Origin: Calidithermus chliarophilus DSM 9957
Lineage (GTDB): Bacteria; Deinococcota; Deinococci; Deinococcales; Thermaceae
Assembly: GCF_000430045.1 (NCBI RefSeq)
Contig: NZ_KE387023.1
Span: 2,348,702 to 2,412,701 of the forward strand
Reading direction: 5' to 3'
Length of the DNA: 64,000 nucleotides
This document shows positions 1 through 8,131 of the stretch, piece by piece; the first letter of the stretch is position 1, and each line of letters begins with the position of its first letter. The position numbers and the translations under genes are program-made. The notes beneath the pieces were generated by a model, which did no database searches, was not told where the DNA came from, and saw only the letters and a program-made list of their open reading frames with translations.

Positions 1-2
1 GG

Positions 3-290
3 CAGGCGGCGCGCACCGCGGCCGCGATGGGGCTCCCCCTGGAGCACTGGCTGCTCGAGGCCGAGCAGGCGCACTGGTTGTCCCACCTGGGGCGGCCCGA
101 GGAGGCCCAAGCCTGCCTCGAGCGGGCGCGCGGGGTGCTCGCCGGGCTCACCCAGGGCCTGCCCCCCTCCCGGCGCCCAGCCTTCTGGTCAGCAGCCGAG
201 CAGGTGCTCGAGGGCCGCTGGCAACCCCTCGCCCCGCTCGCCGGGGCTGCCCCCGTCCTCCCGCTGACCGAGAGCCCGGCCGGGTCGTGA
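3..290 (+). CDS. C-terminal end of an unidentified protein, open at left edge
   Basis: The frame is open from the first bases of the window to a TGA at 288-290, so only the last 95 or so residues are seen. The segment is Ala/Leu/Glu rich and helical (a stretch reading HLGRPEEAQACLERAR resembles a TPR-type helix pair) and ends in a Pro/Ala-rich tail. This would fit the C-terminal repeats of a TPR or LuxR/MalT-like regulator, but there is too little to assign a function. An internal ATG at 27 could be taken as a start, but the frame continues upstream of it. The gene is followed at once by a strong hairpin terminator. Confidence 0.55.
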   Translation, partial: QAARTAAAMGLPLEHWLLEAEQAHWLSHLGRPEEAQACLERARGVLAGLTQGLPPSRRPAFWSAAEQVLEGRWQPLAPLAGAAPVLPLTESPAGS

Positions 291-297
291 GGGGAAA

Positions 298-323
298 AAC
301 GCCCGCCGGTCCTGGCGGGCGTT
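298..323. terminator. Bidirectional intrinsic terminator
   Basis: A perfect 10-bp stem (AACGCCCGCC / GGCGGGCGTT) with a 6-nt loop lies between the end of the rightward partial gene and the end of the leftward binding-protein gene. It is placed to stop transcription from both sides. Confidence 0.8.
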
Positions 324-348
324 CGTGCGGCGCGCCGGGGCCCCGGGG

Positions 349-1563
349 CTACGGCTGGGCCAGCATCCGCCGGATCTCGGCCGCGAAGTCGTCGAGGGCC
401 TGCTGGGGGGTCTTCTGGCCCACCACCATGCTCTGCCACACCGTCTCCTCCATCAGCCGGATGGCCGGCATGGCCGGGGGGCGGGGGCGGGGGAAGGCCA
501 CCTTGAGCTGCTGGTTGAACAGTTGCCACTGGGGGTTGGTCCGGAAGTGGGCCTGCACCTCGGGGCGCTCGAGGGTGCTTTGGCGCAGGGGCATGAAGTT
601 GCTCTGGGTCACCAGCCTGGCGTTGTTCTCCGGGTGCAGCAGGTAGCGCATGAAGGCCCAGGCGGCCCGTTTCTTCTCGGGCGGGGCGGCCGCGGTCATG
701 CCCATGGCGGTCCCCCCGATGGGCGCGGCGCACTTGACCTGGCAGGGCAGGGCCGCGACCCCCAGCTCGAAGCCGACGTTCTGGGCGTAGAAGCCGTAGT
801 TGCCCGAGGAGTCGAAGGTGACGCCGACCCGCCCGGCGTAGAAGAGCTGCCGCCCCACGTCCTCCTTGAGCGCCGCCTCGCGCGAGGCCGAGCCCTGCCG
901 CACCAGCCGCAGCAGGTACTCGTAGGCCGCGACGCTGGGCGCGGCGTTGATGAGCACCCGGCCCCCCTCGTCGATCCACTCCCCGCCGTTCTGCTTGACG
1001 AAAGCCCAGCGCACCCACTGGCCCGGGATGTTGACGCCCCACTGCCCCTCCCGGCTCAGCCGCCGGGCCGCCGCCTCCAGCTCGCCCCAGGTGCGCGGGG
1101 GCCGCTGGGGGTCGAGCCCGGCCTGTTTGAACAGCGCCTTGTTGTAGTACATCACCGGCACCACCACCACCAGCGGCAGCACGTAGGTGCGGTTGCGGTA
1201 AGTCGAGACCGAGCGGGCCGCGGGCAGCAGGTCGGCTTGCAGCGCGGGGTCGGAGCGCAGGTAGGGCTCGAGCCGCTCCAGCACCCCCCGCTCGGCGAAG
1301 AGCCCGAAGCGGGTGACCTCGAGGAAGACCACCTCCGGCTGCCGCCGCGCCGCCACCGCCGCCTGCAGGCGGGTGACCAGCTCGTTGTGATCGCCGGCGT
1401 ACACCTCCTCGACCCGCACCTCGTCCTGCGCCCGGTTGAAGCCCTGGATCAACTGCCGCAGGGCCGGGTCGTTCACCGAGTGCCAGACGGTGATCTGCAC
1501 CTGCGCCAGCGAAAACGGGATCAGCAGCACCCCCAGACCGACAACGAACTTCCAAACTCGCAT
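349..1563 (-). CDS. ABC transporter sugar-type substrate-binding protein (UgpB/MalE-like)
   Basis: A 404-aa extracytoplasmic solute-binding protein of the family-1 (carbohydrate / glycerol-3-phosphate) type. The first ~20 residues form a signal peptide (basic N-terminus, hydrophobic core, cleavage near SLAQ). The mature start, with ITVWHSV followed by a GFNRAQ helix, is the usual opening of UgpB-like proteins, and a GGTAMGMTAAAP stretch late in the protein is the family's ligand-loop region. The start ATG has a GAGGGAGGGA ribosome site. It is divergent from two permease genes 47 bp away, and together they form one importer. No ATPase gene is adjacent, so a shared ATPase of the MsmX type is likely. 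The exact sugar cannot be read from sequence. Confidence 0.88.
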   Translation of the reverse strand: MRVWKFVVGLGVLLIPFSLAQVQITVWHSVNDPALRQLIQGFNRAQDEVRVEEVYAGDHNELVTRLQAAVAARRQPEVVFLEVTRFGLFAERGVLERLEPYLRSDPALQADLLPAARSVSTYRNRTYVLPLVVVVPVMYYNKALFKQAGLDPQRPPRTWGELEAAARRLSREGQWGVNIPGQWVRWAFVKQNGGEWIDEGGRVLINAAPSVAAYEYLLRLVRQGSASREAALKEDVGRQLFYAGRVGVTFDSSGNYGFYAQNVGFELGVAALPCQVKCAAPIGGTAMGMTAAAPPEKKRAAWAFMRYLLHPENNARLVTQSNFMPLRQSTLERPEVQAHFRTNPQWQLFNQQLKVAFPRPRPPAMPAIRLMEETVWQSMVVGQKTPQQALDDFAAEIRRMLAQP

Positions 1564-1577
1564 GGTCCCTCCCTCAG

Positions 1578-1604
1578 TTGTCTGGCAGTGAGCAATTCTA
1601 GAAT
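1578..1604 (+). promoter_or_regulatory. Promoter of the permease pair
   Basis: A -35-like TTGTCT (1578-1583) and a -10 TAGAAT (1599-1604) with a 15-nt spacer. The -10 ends 6 nt before the GTG at 1611, so the transcript would begin at or very near the start codon, consistent with a leaderless mRNA. No Shine-Dalgarno sequence is present. Confidence 0.5.
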
Positions 1605-1610
1605 ATACCA

Positions 1611-2489
1611 GTGCTTCGCTGGCAACGCCTCGTACCCTACTTGTACCTGCTGCCCAGCGGGCTCTTCCTCGCCCTGTTCGTGCTGTGGCCGGCGCTCCAG
1701 TCCTTCGCGCTGTCCTTCCAGCGCTGGGACTTCCTCGCCGCCGAGCGCCCCTTCGTGGGGGGCGCGAACTACGCCGCCTTGCTGCAGAGCGCGGAGTTCT
1801 GGAACTCGGTGCGGGTGAGCCTGGGCCTGGTCGCGCTCAGCGTCCCCGTGCGGCTGGTGCTGGCCCTGGCCCTGGCCCTGCTGCTGCTGCGCGAGACCCG
1901 CGCCAACCGGCTGGTGCGCGCCGTCCTGATGCTGCCCGGGGTTTCGAGCGCGGTGACGGTGGCGGTGGTCTTTAGCTGGATCTTCAACACCGACTTGGGG
2001 TTCGTCAACTTGCTGCTCGGGCGGTTGGGCCTGGGCCGTCCCGACTGGCTGGGCAGCCTCGAGCTGCCCCTGGTGGTGCTGGCCGTCGTGGTGGTGTGGA
2101 AGCAGTTGGGCTACGACGTGCTGGTGTACATCGTCGCGCTCCAGGCCATCCCGCAGGCCTACCTCGAGGCCGCCCGCGTCGATGGGGCGAGCCGGTGGCA
2201 GAGCTTCCGCCACGTCAGCCTGCCGCTGCTGACGCCGACCACCTTCTTCCTGCTGGTGATGGGTGTCCTCGACGCCTTCCACACCTTCACCCTCGTCAAC
2301 GTGATGACCGGCGGCGGGCCCGCCCTCGCGACCGACGTGCTGGTGAACCTGCTCTACCGCACCTCCTTCGTGTTCTTCGACATCGGCAAGGCCTCGGCGC
2401 TGGCGGTGCTGCTGTTCGGCCTGCTCGGCACCCTCACCGCCTTGCAGTTCTACTGGATCGGGCGGCGCGTCCACTATGAGAACTCCTAG
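1611..2489 (+). CDS. ABC transporter permease, sugar type (UgpA/MalF-like)
   Basis: A 292-aa inner-membrane permease with about six hydrophobic segments. The ATPase-docking EAA loop is clear at roughly residues 185-208 (EAARVDGASRWQSF...LPLLTP). The GTG start is chosen from the -10 box just upstream. It is the first gene of a two-gene operon; its last 14 nt overlap the next permease. It belongs to the carbohydrate uptake family 1 and pairs with the divergent binding protein. Substrate not known. Confidence 0.9.
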   Translation: MLRWQRLVPYLYLLPSGLFLALFVLWPALQSFALSFQRWDFLAAERPFVGGANYAALLQSAEFWNSVRVSLGLVALSVPVRLVLALALALLLLRETRANRLVRAVLMLPGVSSAVTVAVVFSWIFNTDLGFVNLLLGRLGLGRPDWLGSLELPLVVLAVVVVWKQLGYDVLVYIVALQAIPQAYLEAARVDGASRWQSFRHVSLPLLTPTTFFLLVMGVLDAFHTFTLVNVMTGGGPALATDVLVNLLYRTSFVFFDIGKASALAVLLFGLLGTLTALQFYWIGRRVHYENS

Positions 2490-3318
2490 CCGTCTGGCTC
2501 GAGCCCTCTCCGCCCTGCAAGGCCTGGCCGCCCTGGGCGCGGGCTTCGTGGTCCTGCTGCCGCTGGCCTACAGCTTCCTGGTCTCGCTGGCGACCCCTGC
2601 CGAGGCCTTCGTGGGCCGCCTCGTGCCGGCCACCCCCCACTGGGAGAACTACCTCTCGGCCTGGAACGCCGTGCCCTTCGGGCGCTACTACCTCAACACC
2701 CTCGTCTTCGCGCTGGTCTCCACCTTCGCGGCGGTGTTCTCGAGCATCCTCGCCGCCTACGCCTTCGCCCGGCTGCAATTCCCGCTGCAGAACCTCTTCT
2801 TCGCCCTCTTCCTGGCCACGCTGATGATCCCCGGCCACCTCACCCTCATCCCCAACTACCTCACCCTGGCCCGCCTGGACCTCCTCGACACCTTCTGGGC
2901 CCTGATCCTGCCGCTGGTGGGCAACGGCTACGCCGTCTTCCTGCTGCGCCAGCAGTTCCGCGCCCTGCCCCGCGAGATCGACGAGTCGGCCCGCATCGAC
3001 GGCGCGGGCTCGTGGACCATCCTCTGGCGGCTGGTGGTGCCCTTGTCGCTCCCGGCCATCGCCACCACTGCGCTCTTCACCCTGATCTCGAGGTGGAACG
3101 CCTACCTCTGGCCCCTCATCGCCACCGACAGCGACGCCACCCGCACCGTCCAGATCGGCCTCGCCCGCCTCATGGCCCGCAGCGTCGAGGAGAGCGCGGC
3201 CAACTGGCCCGTCATCCTCGCCGGCAGTTGGATCGTCCTGCTCCCCACCCTGACCTTCTTCCTCCTCGCCGACCGCCTCCTGCTGCGCTTCGCACGGCTG
3301 GGGGCGTTGTTGAGGTGA
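2476..3318 (+). CDS. ABC transporter permease, sugar type (UgpE/MalG-like)
   Basis: A 280-aa second permease with about six membrane segments and the EAA loop near residue 168 (DESARIDGAGSW...VVPLSLP). The start codon overlaps the end of the preceding permease by 14 nt, implying translational coupling. The C-terminal pair of helices and the ARLMARSVEESAANW segment before them are as in MalG/UgpE proteins. A repeat element follows downstream rather than an ATPase gene. Confidence 0.9.
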   Translation: MRTPSRLARALSALQGLAALGAGFVVLLPLAYSFLVSLATPAEAFVGRLVPATPHWENYLSAWNAVPFGRYYLNTLVFALVSTFAAVFSSILAAYAFARLQFPLQNLFFALFLATLMIPGHLTLIPNYLTLARLDLLDTFWALILPLVGNGYAVFLLRQQFRALPREIDESARIDGAGSWTILWRLVVPLSLPAIATTALFTLISRWNAYLWPLIATDSDATRTVQIGLARLMARSVEESAANWPVILAGSWIVLLPTLTFFLLADRLLLRFARLGALLR

Positions 3319-3330
3319 GGGGTTCGGGGT

Positions 3331-3545
3331 AGCTGGTGGCGTGTGGCTCGTGGCCTATGAGGAACCCCTCGCCGGCCCTCCCCGCGCGGGGAGGGCTTAT
3401 CCCCCCAGCCCCCCTTGTTAAGGGGGGTGAAGAGAGGGCGTCTTGCGTCTGGCGTTTTGCGTCTTGCGTACGACGCAGGACGTACGACGTACGAGCCGCA
3501 CCCCGCGCCCGGCCATCGGCTATCAGCTATCAGCGTTCAGCGATA
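3331..3545 (+). repeat. Heptamer-period mosaic repeat, full copy 1
   Basis: Order of parts: GTGGCTC-type 7-mers, a TCCCCGCGCGGGGA palindrome, a CCCCCCTTGTTAAGGGGGG palindrome, then GCGTCTT/GCGTCTG-type 7-mers drifting into ACGTACG-type and finally GCTATCA-type 7-mers. The same layout recurs six more times in this window, in both orientations and always between genes. An open frame that runs through it into the next gene is taken to be accidental. Confidence 0.85.
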
Positions 3546-3557
3546 AACTATGTCGAT

Positions 3558-3992
3558 ATGCCACACGTGCAATCCGAAATCTTCATCCCCAAGCCGCCCG
3601 CCTACGTCTACTCCTGCGCCCGCGACCTCGAGGGGCTCAAGCCCTACCTCAAGGACGTGCAGAGCCTGCGGGTCATCGAGGACGACGGCGGCCGCTCCAA
3701 GAGCGAGTGGGTGGCGGTGGCGATGGGCAAGAAGGTGCATTGGATCGAGGAGGAGGAGTGGTTCGACGCCGAGCTGCGCAACCGCTTCCACAGCCCGGAG
3801 GGCGACTTCGACAAGTACGAGGGCACCTGGGCCTTCGAGGCGGCCGACGGGGGCACGAGGGTCACGCTCGAGCTCGAGTACGAGCTCAACATCCCCATCT
3901 TCGGCGGCCTGCTGCAAAAGCTCGTGCTCAAGCTCATGAAGGAGAACTGCGACGGCCTGCTGGCCGGGCTCAAGGAGCGGGCCATGGCCTGA
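3558..3992 (+). CDS. SRPBCC (START/polyketide-cyclase-like) family protein
   Basis: A 144-aa small protein whose opening (VQSEIFIPKPPAYVYSCARD) and closing long helix are typical of the SRPBCC/Coq10-like fold, which binds hydrophobic ligands. An internal stretch with WVAVAMGKKVHWIEEEEW gives the expected antiparallel strands. The start at 3558 is preferred; a longer open frame upstream lies in the intergenic repeat. An AT-rich TAAACTAT motif just upstream could be the -10 of a leaderless transcript. The ligand is unknown. Confidence 0.75.
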   Translation: MPHVQSEIFIPKPPAYVYSCARDLEGLKPYLKDVQSLRVIEDDGGRSKSEWVAVAMGKKVHWIEEEEWFDAELRNRFHSPEGDFDKYEGTWAFEAADGGTRVTLELEYELNIPIFGGLLQKLVLKLMKENCDGLLAGLKERAMA

Positions 3993-4010
3993 GGCGGGGG
4001 CGGCTCGAGG

Positions 4011-4016
4011 TATACT
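4011..4016 (+). promoter_or_regulatory. -10 box of the cysS leader transcript
   Basis: TATACT at 4011-4016 lies 6 nt before the ATG at 4023, the same spacing as the other leaderless starts in this window. This places the transcript start at the leader ORF, about 120 nt upstream of cysS. Confidence 0.55.
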
Positions 4017-4022
4017 CGACCC

Positions 4023-4046
4023 ATGAGCTTCGCCGTGCGATGTTGA
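4023..4046 (+). CDS. Putative cysS leader peptide, 7 codons ending in Cys
   Basis: ATG AGC TTC GCC GTG CGA TGT TGA encodes MSFAVRC. The Cys codon is the last before the stop, it follows an ideally spaced -10 box, and a terminator-like hairpin starts 12 nt after the stop. This is the arrangement expected of a ribosome-mediated attenuator sensing cysteine or Cys-tRNA supply. It is far too short for statistical support; the case rests on position and content. Confidence 0.4.
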   Translation: MSFAVRC

Positions 4047-4057
4047 GCTGAACCGAT

Positions 4058-4098
4058 CGCCGGGTGTCTGGTGCCGTCGTGCCCAGGCCCGGCGTTTT
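4058..4098 (+). terminator. Candidate attenuator terminator upstream of cysS
   Basis: An outer stem CGCCGGG (4058-4064) / CCCGGCG (4088-4094) with an inner CTGG/CCAG pair, followed directly by TTTT and then GAATTT. The loop side GTCGT (4076-4080) can alternatively pair with ACGAC (4112-4116), giving a possible competing structure. It sits between the leader ORF and the cysS ribosome site. Confidence 0.5.
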
Positions 4099-4142
4099 GA
4101 ATTTCAGCCCGACGACCCGTGCCCCTTGGAAAGGAAGCTGCT

Positions 4143-5588
4143 ATGCCCTTACAGATTTACAACACCCTCACCCGCCAGAAAGAACCCTTCGTCCCCGGGA
4201 CTCCCGGCTACGCGGGCATCTACTTCTGCGGGCCCACCGTCTACGGCGACCCCCACCTGGGCCACGCGCGCGGCCCCATCACCTACGACGTGCTGCGGCG
4301 CTGGCTCGAGTACACCGGCCACAAGGTGCGCTTCGTCTCCAACATCACCGACGTGGGCCACCTGGTCGATGACGCCGACGAAGGCGAGGACAAGGTGCAG
4401 AAGCGGGCCAAGCTCGAGCGCCTGGAGCCCATGGAGGTCGCCGAGAAGTACATGTGGGCCTACTTCGACGACATGAAGGACCTCAACGTGCGCCGCCCCG
4501 ACATCGCCCCCCGGGCCGCCGGGCACGTCCCCGAGCAGATCGACCTCACCCAGAGGCTGCTCGAGCGCGGCTACGCCTACGTGCGGGGCGGCTCGGTCTA
4601 CTTCCGGGTGCGCGCGTGGCCCAGCTTCGGCAAGCTGTCCAACCGCCAGGTCGAGGACCAGGAGGCCGGGGCGCGGGTGGAGGTGCGCGAGGAGAAGGAG
4701 GACCCCCGCGACTTCGCCCTTTGGAAGAGCGCCGACCCCGAGCACATCATGCGCTGGAAGAGCCCCTGGGGCGAGGGTTATCCCGGCTGGCACATCGAGT
4801 GCAGCGCCATGAGCCTGAAGTACCTGGGCGAGGGCTTCGACATCCACACCGGCGGCATCGACCTGCAGTTCCCCCACCACGAGGCCGAGATCGCCCAGGC
4901 CGAGGCCGCGGGCTACAAGTTCGCCCGCTACTGGATGCACCACAACCACGTGCTGCTGGGCGGCGAGAAGATGGCCAAAAGCACCGGCAACTTCGTGGTG
5001 CTGCGCGACCTGCTCAGCCGCCACGAGCCCATCACCGTGCGCTTCTACCTGCTGGGCAGCCACTACCGCAGCGTGCTCGACTTCACCTGGGAGGGCCTCG
5101 AGTCGGCCAAGCAGGGCTACATGCGCCTTTTGAACGCCTACCGCGAGATCCGCCGCCAGGTCGCGGAGGCCCCGGCCGGGCGGCACGCCGGGCTCGAGCG
5201 GGCCATCGACGCGCTCGAGGCCCGCTTCGCCGCCGCCCTCGACGACGACCTCAACACCGCCCAGGCCCTCGCCGCCCTCTTCGAGTTCGTCACCGAGTTC
5301 AACAAGGCCCTCCCCGACAAGCCCGGCCGCGACACCCTCGCCCGCGCCGAGGCCGTCTTCGGCCAGCTCGGCGAGGGCGTGCTGGGCCTGTTCCCCAAGC
5401 GCGTGCTCGAGGCCAGCCTGGGCGGCGACCTGCTCGACGGCCTCATCAAACTGCTGCTCGAGATCCGCGAGGAAGCCCGCCGCGAGCGCAACTTCGCCCT
5501 CTCCGACCAGATCCGCAACCGCCTCACGGAACTCGGCCTCACTGTGGAGGACACCCGGGAAGGGCCGAAGTGGAAGGTAGGGGTATAG
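4143..5588 (+). CDS. cysS: Cysteine--tRNA ligase
   Basis: A 481-aa class I aminoacyl-tRNA synthetase that charges tRNA-Cys. The HIGH-type motif is in [15 protein letters not shown] near the N-terminus, the zinc-site segment [13 protein letters not shown] and the [16 protein letters not shown] motif are intact, and the KMSKS equivalent is KMAKSTGNF. The C-terminal helical anticodon-binding part is full length. ATG at 4143 is chosen over an in-frame GTG at 4119 because AAAGGAAG sits at ribosome-site distance from it. Expression may be set by the attenuator-like leader upstream. Confidence 0.97.
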   Translation: MPLQIYNTLTRQKEPFVPGTPGYAGIYFCGPTVYGDPHLGHARGPITYDVLRRWLEYTGHKVRFVSNITDVGHLVDDADEGEDKVQKRAKLERLEPMEVAEKYMWAYFDDMKDLNVRRPDIAPRAAGHVPEQIDLTQRLLERGYAYVRGGSVYFRVRAWPSFGKLSNRQVEDQEAGARVEVREEKEDPRDFALWKSADPEHIMRWKSPWGEGYPGWHIECSAMSLKYLGEGFDIHTGGIDLQFPHHEAEIAQAEAAGYKFARYWMHHNHVLLGGEKMAKSTGNFVVLRDLLSRHEPITVRFYLLGSHYRSVLDFTWEGLESAKQGYMRLLNAYREIRRQVAEAPAGRHAGLERAIDALEARFAAALDDDLNTAQALAALFEFVTEFNKALPDKPGRDTLARAEAVFGQLGEGVLGLFPKRVLEASLGGDLLDGLIKLLLEIREEARRERNFALSDQIRNRLTELGLTVEDTREGPKWKVGV

Positions 5589-5591
5589 GCG

Positions 5592-5664
5592 GGTAGTCGA
5601 GAGTCGAGGCGTTTTTCGTCTTGCGTTGGGCGTTCGGCGTACGACGTAGGACGCACGGCGGCGC
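5592..5664 (+). repeat. Heptamer-period repeat, partial copy without palindromic core
   Basis: 7-bp steps of the GCGTTTT/GCGTTCG type merging into ACGTAGG, like the downstream arm of the full elements, but lacking the two G/C palindromes. It fills most of the gap between cysS and the peptidase gene. Confidence 0.6.
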
Positions 5665-5688
5665 CCCGAGAGCGCTAGTATGTGTTGC

Positions 5689-6804
5689 GTGACCCCTCTC
5701 GCCTACTTCGAATCCCACCTCCCCGGCATCCTCGCCGACCTCGAGGCCATCGTCTCGCTCGAGTCCCCCTCCCACGACCTCCCGGGGCTCGAGGCGGTGG
5801 CGACCTGGCTCGACACGCGCTTCGGGCACTTCGGGAAGCTCAGCCGGGAGGAGACCAAGAACGGGCCCATCCTCAGCCTGAAGTTCGGCCAGGGCGGCCC
5901 CAAGGTGCTGGTGCTGTGCCACTACGACACGGTGCACCCGCGCGGGGTCTTCGGCTGGCGGGTCGAAGGCGAGCGGGCCTACGGGCCTGGCGTCTACGAC
6001 ATGAAAGGCAACATCGTGCAGCTCTTGTGGGCGCTGCGCACCAACGACGAGATGGGCCTGGGGCTGCCGCAGCTCGAGCTGCTCTTCACCCCCGACGAGG
6101 AGGTGGGTTCGCTGGCTTCGCGCGAGTCCATCGAGGCGGCGGCGCGGTGCAACGAGATCGCGCTGGTGCTCGAGGCCCCCATGGGCAACGGCGACCTCAA
6201 GGTCGCGCGCAAGGGCACGGGCATGTACACCCTCACCGCCCACGGCAAGCCCGCCCACCAGGGCGTCGAGCCCGAGAAGGGCGTCAACGCCGTGGTCGAG
6301 CTCGCCCACCACATCCTCGAAATCGTCGGCCTGCAAGACTGGGAGAAGGGCACCACGCTGGGGCCCAACAAGATGCACGGGGGCACCGCCGTCAACGTGG
6401 TGGCCGCCGAGGCCTCGGTCACGGTGGACTTCCGGGTGTGGACCATGGCCGAGTACGAGCGCCTCGAGGCCGCCTTCAAGGCCCTCAAGCCCGTCCTGCC
6501 CGGCGCCCGGCTGAGCCTGAGCGGTGGCCTCAACCGCCCGCCCATGGAGCCGAGCCCGGCCTCGATGGAGCTCTTCGAGCGGGCCAGGCGCATCGGGGTC
6601 GAGCTGGGCCTCGAGCTAGGCGCCGGCCGCGTGGGGGGCGGCTCCGACGGCAACTTCACCGCCGCCCTGGGCGTGCCCACCCTCGACGGCCTGGGCCTCT
6701 TCGGCGCCGACGCCCACCAGCTCTCCGAGCACGTCGTCATCCCCGAGATCCCCCGCCGCGTCGCGCTGCTGTCGGGCCTGCTGGCCGACCTGGCGGCCCG
6801 CTGA
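5689..6804 (+). CDS. M20 family metallopeptidase (carboxypeptidase G2 / ArgE-like)
   Basis: A 371-aa two-zinc amidohydrolase. Metal ligands and catalytic residues appear in order: CHYDTVHP (His and the following Asp), DMKGN (bridging Asp), TPDEEVGS (catalytic Glu pair), LEAPMG (Glu) and a C-terminal HQLSEHV (His). A dimerisation domain is inserted after ARKGTGMYTLTAHGKPAHQG. GTG at 5689 is preferred because a TAGTAT -10 box (5676-5681) lies 7 nt before it; an ATG at 5680 overlaps that box. The substrate is likely a peptide or acylated amino acid. The next gene begins 9 nt later. Confidence 0.87.
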   Translation: MTPLAYFESHLPGILADLEAIVSLESPSHDLPGLEAVATWLDTRFGHFGKLSREETKNGPILSLKFGQGGPKVLVLCHYDTVHPRGVFGWRVEGERAYGPGVYDMKGNIVQLLWALRTNDEMGLGLPQLELLFTPDEEVGSLASRESIEAAARCNEIALVLEAPMGNGDLKVARKGTGMYTLTAHGKPAHQGVEPEKGVNAVVELAHHILEIVGLQDWEKGTTLGPNKMHGGTAVNVVAAEASVTVDFRVWTMAEYERLEAAFKALKPVLPGARLSLSGGLNRPPMEPSPASMELFERARRIGVELGLELGAGRVGGGSDGNFTAALGVPTLDGLGLFGADAHQLSEHVVIPEIPRRVALLSGLLADLAAR

Positions 6805-6813
6805 GGAGCCCAC

Positions 6814-7287
6814 GTGCTCAGCCCGAGCGCCCAAAAGGTCCAGGACGCCCTGCACGAGCGGGGCTTCGGCGAGCTCCGGGTCGTCGAGATGCCCGCCTCC
6901 ACCCGCACCGCCCAGGAAGCCGCCGACGCGGTGGGGTGCAGCGTGGGCCAGATCGTCAAGTCCCTCATCTTCCGCGGGGCCGCTTCGGGCAAGCCCTATC
7001 TGCTGCTGGTCAGCGGCCCCAACCGCGTGGACGAGGCCAAGGTGGGGGAGAGGCTGGGGGAGGGCCTCGAGCGCGCCAAGCCCGACTGGGTGCGCGAGGT
7101 GACCGGCTTCGCCATCGGCGGGGTGCCCCCGGTGGGCCACGCTACCCCCCTCGAGGCCCTCATCGACCCCGACCTGCTGCAATACGAGCAGGTGTGGGCC
7201 GCCGCGGGCACCCCCAACGCGGTCTTCGCCCTCACCCCCCAGCAACTCGTAGCCCTGACCGGGGGCCGCGTGATGGCGGTAAATTAG
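6814..7287 (+). CDS. YbaK/EbsC-type aminoacyl-tRNA deacylase
   Basis: A 157-aa single-domain protein of the YbaK/ProX-like editing family, which hydrolyses mischarged tRNAs in trans. The family marks are the IVKSLIFR strand with the conserved lysine near residue 50, the GPNRVDEAKV segment, and the GGVPPVGH and AAAGTPNAVF loops near the C-terminus. GTG start, 9 nt after the peptidase gene, so probably co-transcribed. Which mischarged tRNA it clears is not visible; its position two genes from cysS is suggestive of Cys-tRNA-Pro but does not prove it. Confidence 0.85.
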   Translation: MLSPSAQKVQDALHERGFGELRVVEMPASTRTAQEAADAVGCSVGQIVKSLIFRGAASGKPYLLLVSGPNRVDEAKVGERLGEGLERAKPDWVREVTGFAIGGVPPVGHATPLEALIDPDLLQYEQVWAAAGTPNAVFALTPQQLVALTGGRVMAVN

Positions 7288-7291
7288 GGCC

Positions 7292-7576
7292 ATGTTCAGC
7301 CTGTTCAAGCGCGACGAGCACGTCAAACCCGAGGGCGACCGCGTGCTGTGGGTGCGGGTCCGACTGCTCAAGAGCGGCGAGGTCGTCGAATTACGCCTGA
7401 CCAAGGGCGGCGAAATCTCCGCCGACGAGGGCGGGGGCTACTACGTGCGCAAGCACATCATCGGGCCGAAGAGCCTCGAGCGGGCCACGCTCGAGATCTG
7501 GTTCAACCGGGCCTACAAGCCCACCCGCAAGGTGGTCGAAGGCGGTGAGTTGGTGCCTATCCGTGAGTGGGAGTGA
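7292..7576 (+). CDS. Small protein of unknown function
   Basis: A 94-aa mostly beta-strand protein beginning MFSLFKRDEHVKPEGD, with repeated charged/hydrophobic alternation (VRVRLLKSGEVVELRL). No motif recognised. It begins 4 nt after the deacylase and is followed by a strong terminator, so it closes the operon that starts with the M20 peptidase. Codon use matches its neighbours, which supports it as a real gene. Confidence 0.75.
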   Translation: MFSLFKRDEHVKPEGDRVLWVRVRLLKSGEVVELRLTKGGEISADEGGGYYVRKHIIGPKSLERATLEIWFNRAYKPTRKVVEGGELVPIREWE

Positions 7577-7589
7577 GATTCCTCCCGCA

Positions 7590-7619
7590 AAAAGCCCTTC
7601 CCGACCGGGAAGGGCTTTT
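7590..7619. terminator. Intrinsic terminator
   Basis: Stem AAAAGCCCTTCCC / GGGAAGGGCTTTT (13 bp) with a short GACC loop, flanked by A on the left and T on the right, so it works in both directions. It ends the 5.7-7.6 kb operon. Confidence 0.9.
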
Positions 7620-7873
7620 CTCATCGCTTTTGACTCGCCGGGTGGCCCCCAGGTGATGGCTCACGGCATGATTACCCCGTCTGTGGAATACAGCTAAAGC
7701 GGCTGGATAGCCATACACCACATGCTTTGACATCAACCCGAGCCCAGGCGCTCGTCTGAGGCTGGGCCGCTTCGCGTAGGCGTTTTCCCATCGTCCAAGT
7801 GGGTGGGACGGTGGTGCCACGAAAGCGGCACGCCTCTTTTTCTACCCTCCTCCTCAGGAAGGAGGGATTGATC
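7620..7873 (+). other. Non-coding region upstream of the small-protein cluster
   Basis: No convincing gene. A perfect -35 hexamer TTGACA lies at 7737-7742 without a clear -10 at the usual distance. A CCCTCCT/AGGAGGG inverted repeat near 7845-7866 includes the ribosome site of the next gene, so it may fold over the site rather than terminate. Base composition is lower in GC than the flanks. Confidence 0.35.
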
Positions 7874-8131
7874 ATGCAGATGCCAGAAACGCTGCTACTC
7901 ATCGCCAGGCAACGCCAGCAGGAAATTCTCCAGCAGAGTTCGCGTGAATCGCTCGTGCGCCGCAGCCTGGCCGGCGGTGGCCGGATCGGTTGGCTCGAGC
8001 AGACCAAGCAACTTGTCCGCACCTTAGCCGGTCGCCTCGAGCGGCCCTCGCAAGAGCCGGTGGGGAAGGAGGTGAACCGTGGACATACCCCAAGGCGTCA
8101 TGGCGCTGATGGAACTTCGGCGCAGGACTGA
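7874..8131 (+). CDS. Small basic helical protein, unknown
   Basis: An 85-aa frame beginning MQMPETLLLIARQRQQEIL after an AGGAAGGAGGG ribosome site 8 nt before the ATG. The first ~60 residues are Arg/Gln-rich amphipathic helix; the last part, which overlaps the next gene, looks like unstructured tail. No family recognised. First gene of the cluster that ends with the SARP-type regulator at 11945. Confidence 0.5.
   Translation: MQMPETLLLIARQRQQEILQQSSRESLVRRSLAGGGRIGWLEQTKQLVRTLAGRLERPSQEPVGKEVNRGHTPRRHGADGTSAQD

Noticed and set aside
325-1818. A 497-codon plus-strand frame across the binding-protein gene
   Set aside because: It is antisense to the binding protein and rich in low-complexity His/Pro/Gly; no domain sense.
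4011-4142. T-box riboswitch upstream of cysS
   Set aside because: No T-box consensus (AGGGUGGNACCGCG-like) or specifier stem is present, and the leader is too short.
5682-7400. A 572-codon frame on the plus strand
   Set aside because: Arg/Pro/Gly-rich, out of frame with the clear M20 peptidase and deacylase genes.
7845-7866. CCCTCCT/AGGAGGG hairpin as terminator
   Set aside because: It has no T-run and its right arm is the ribosome site of the next gene.
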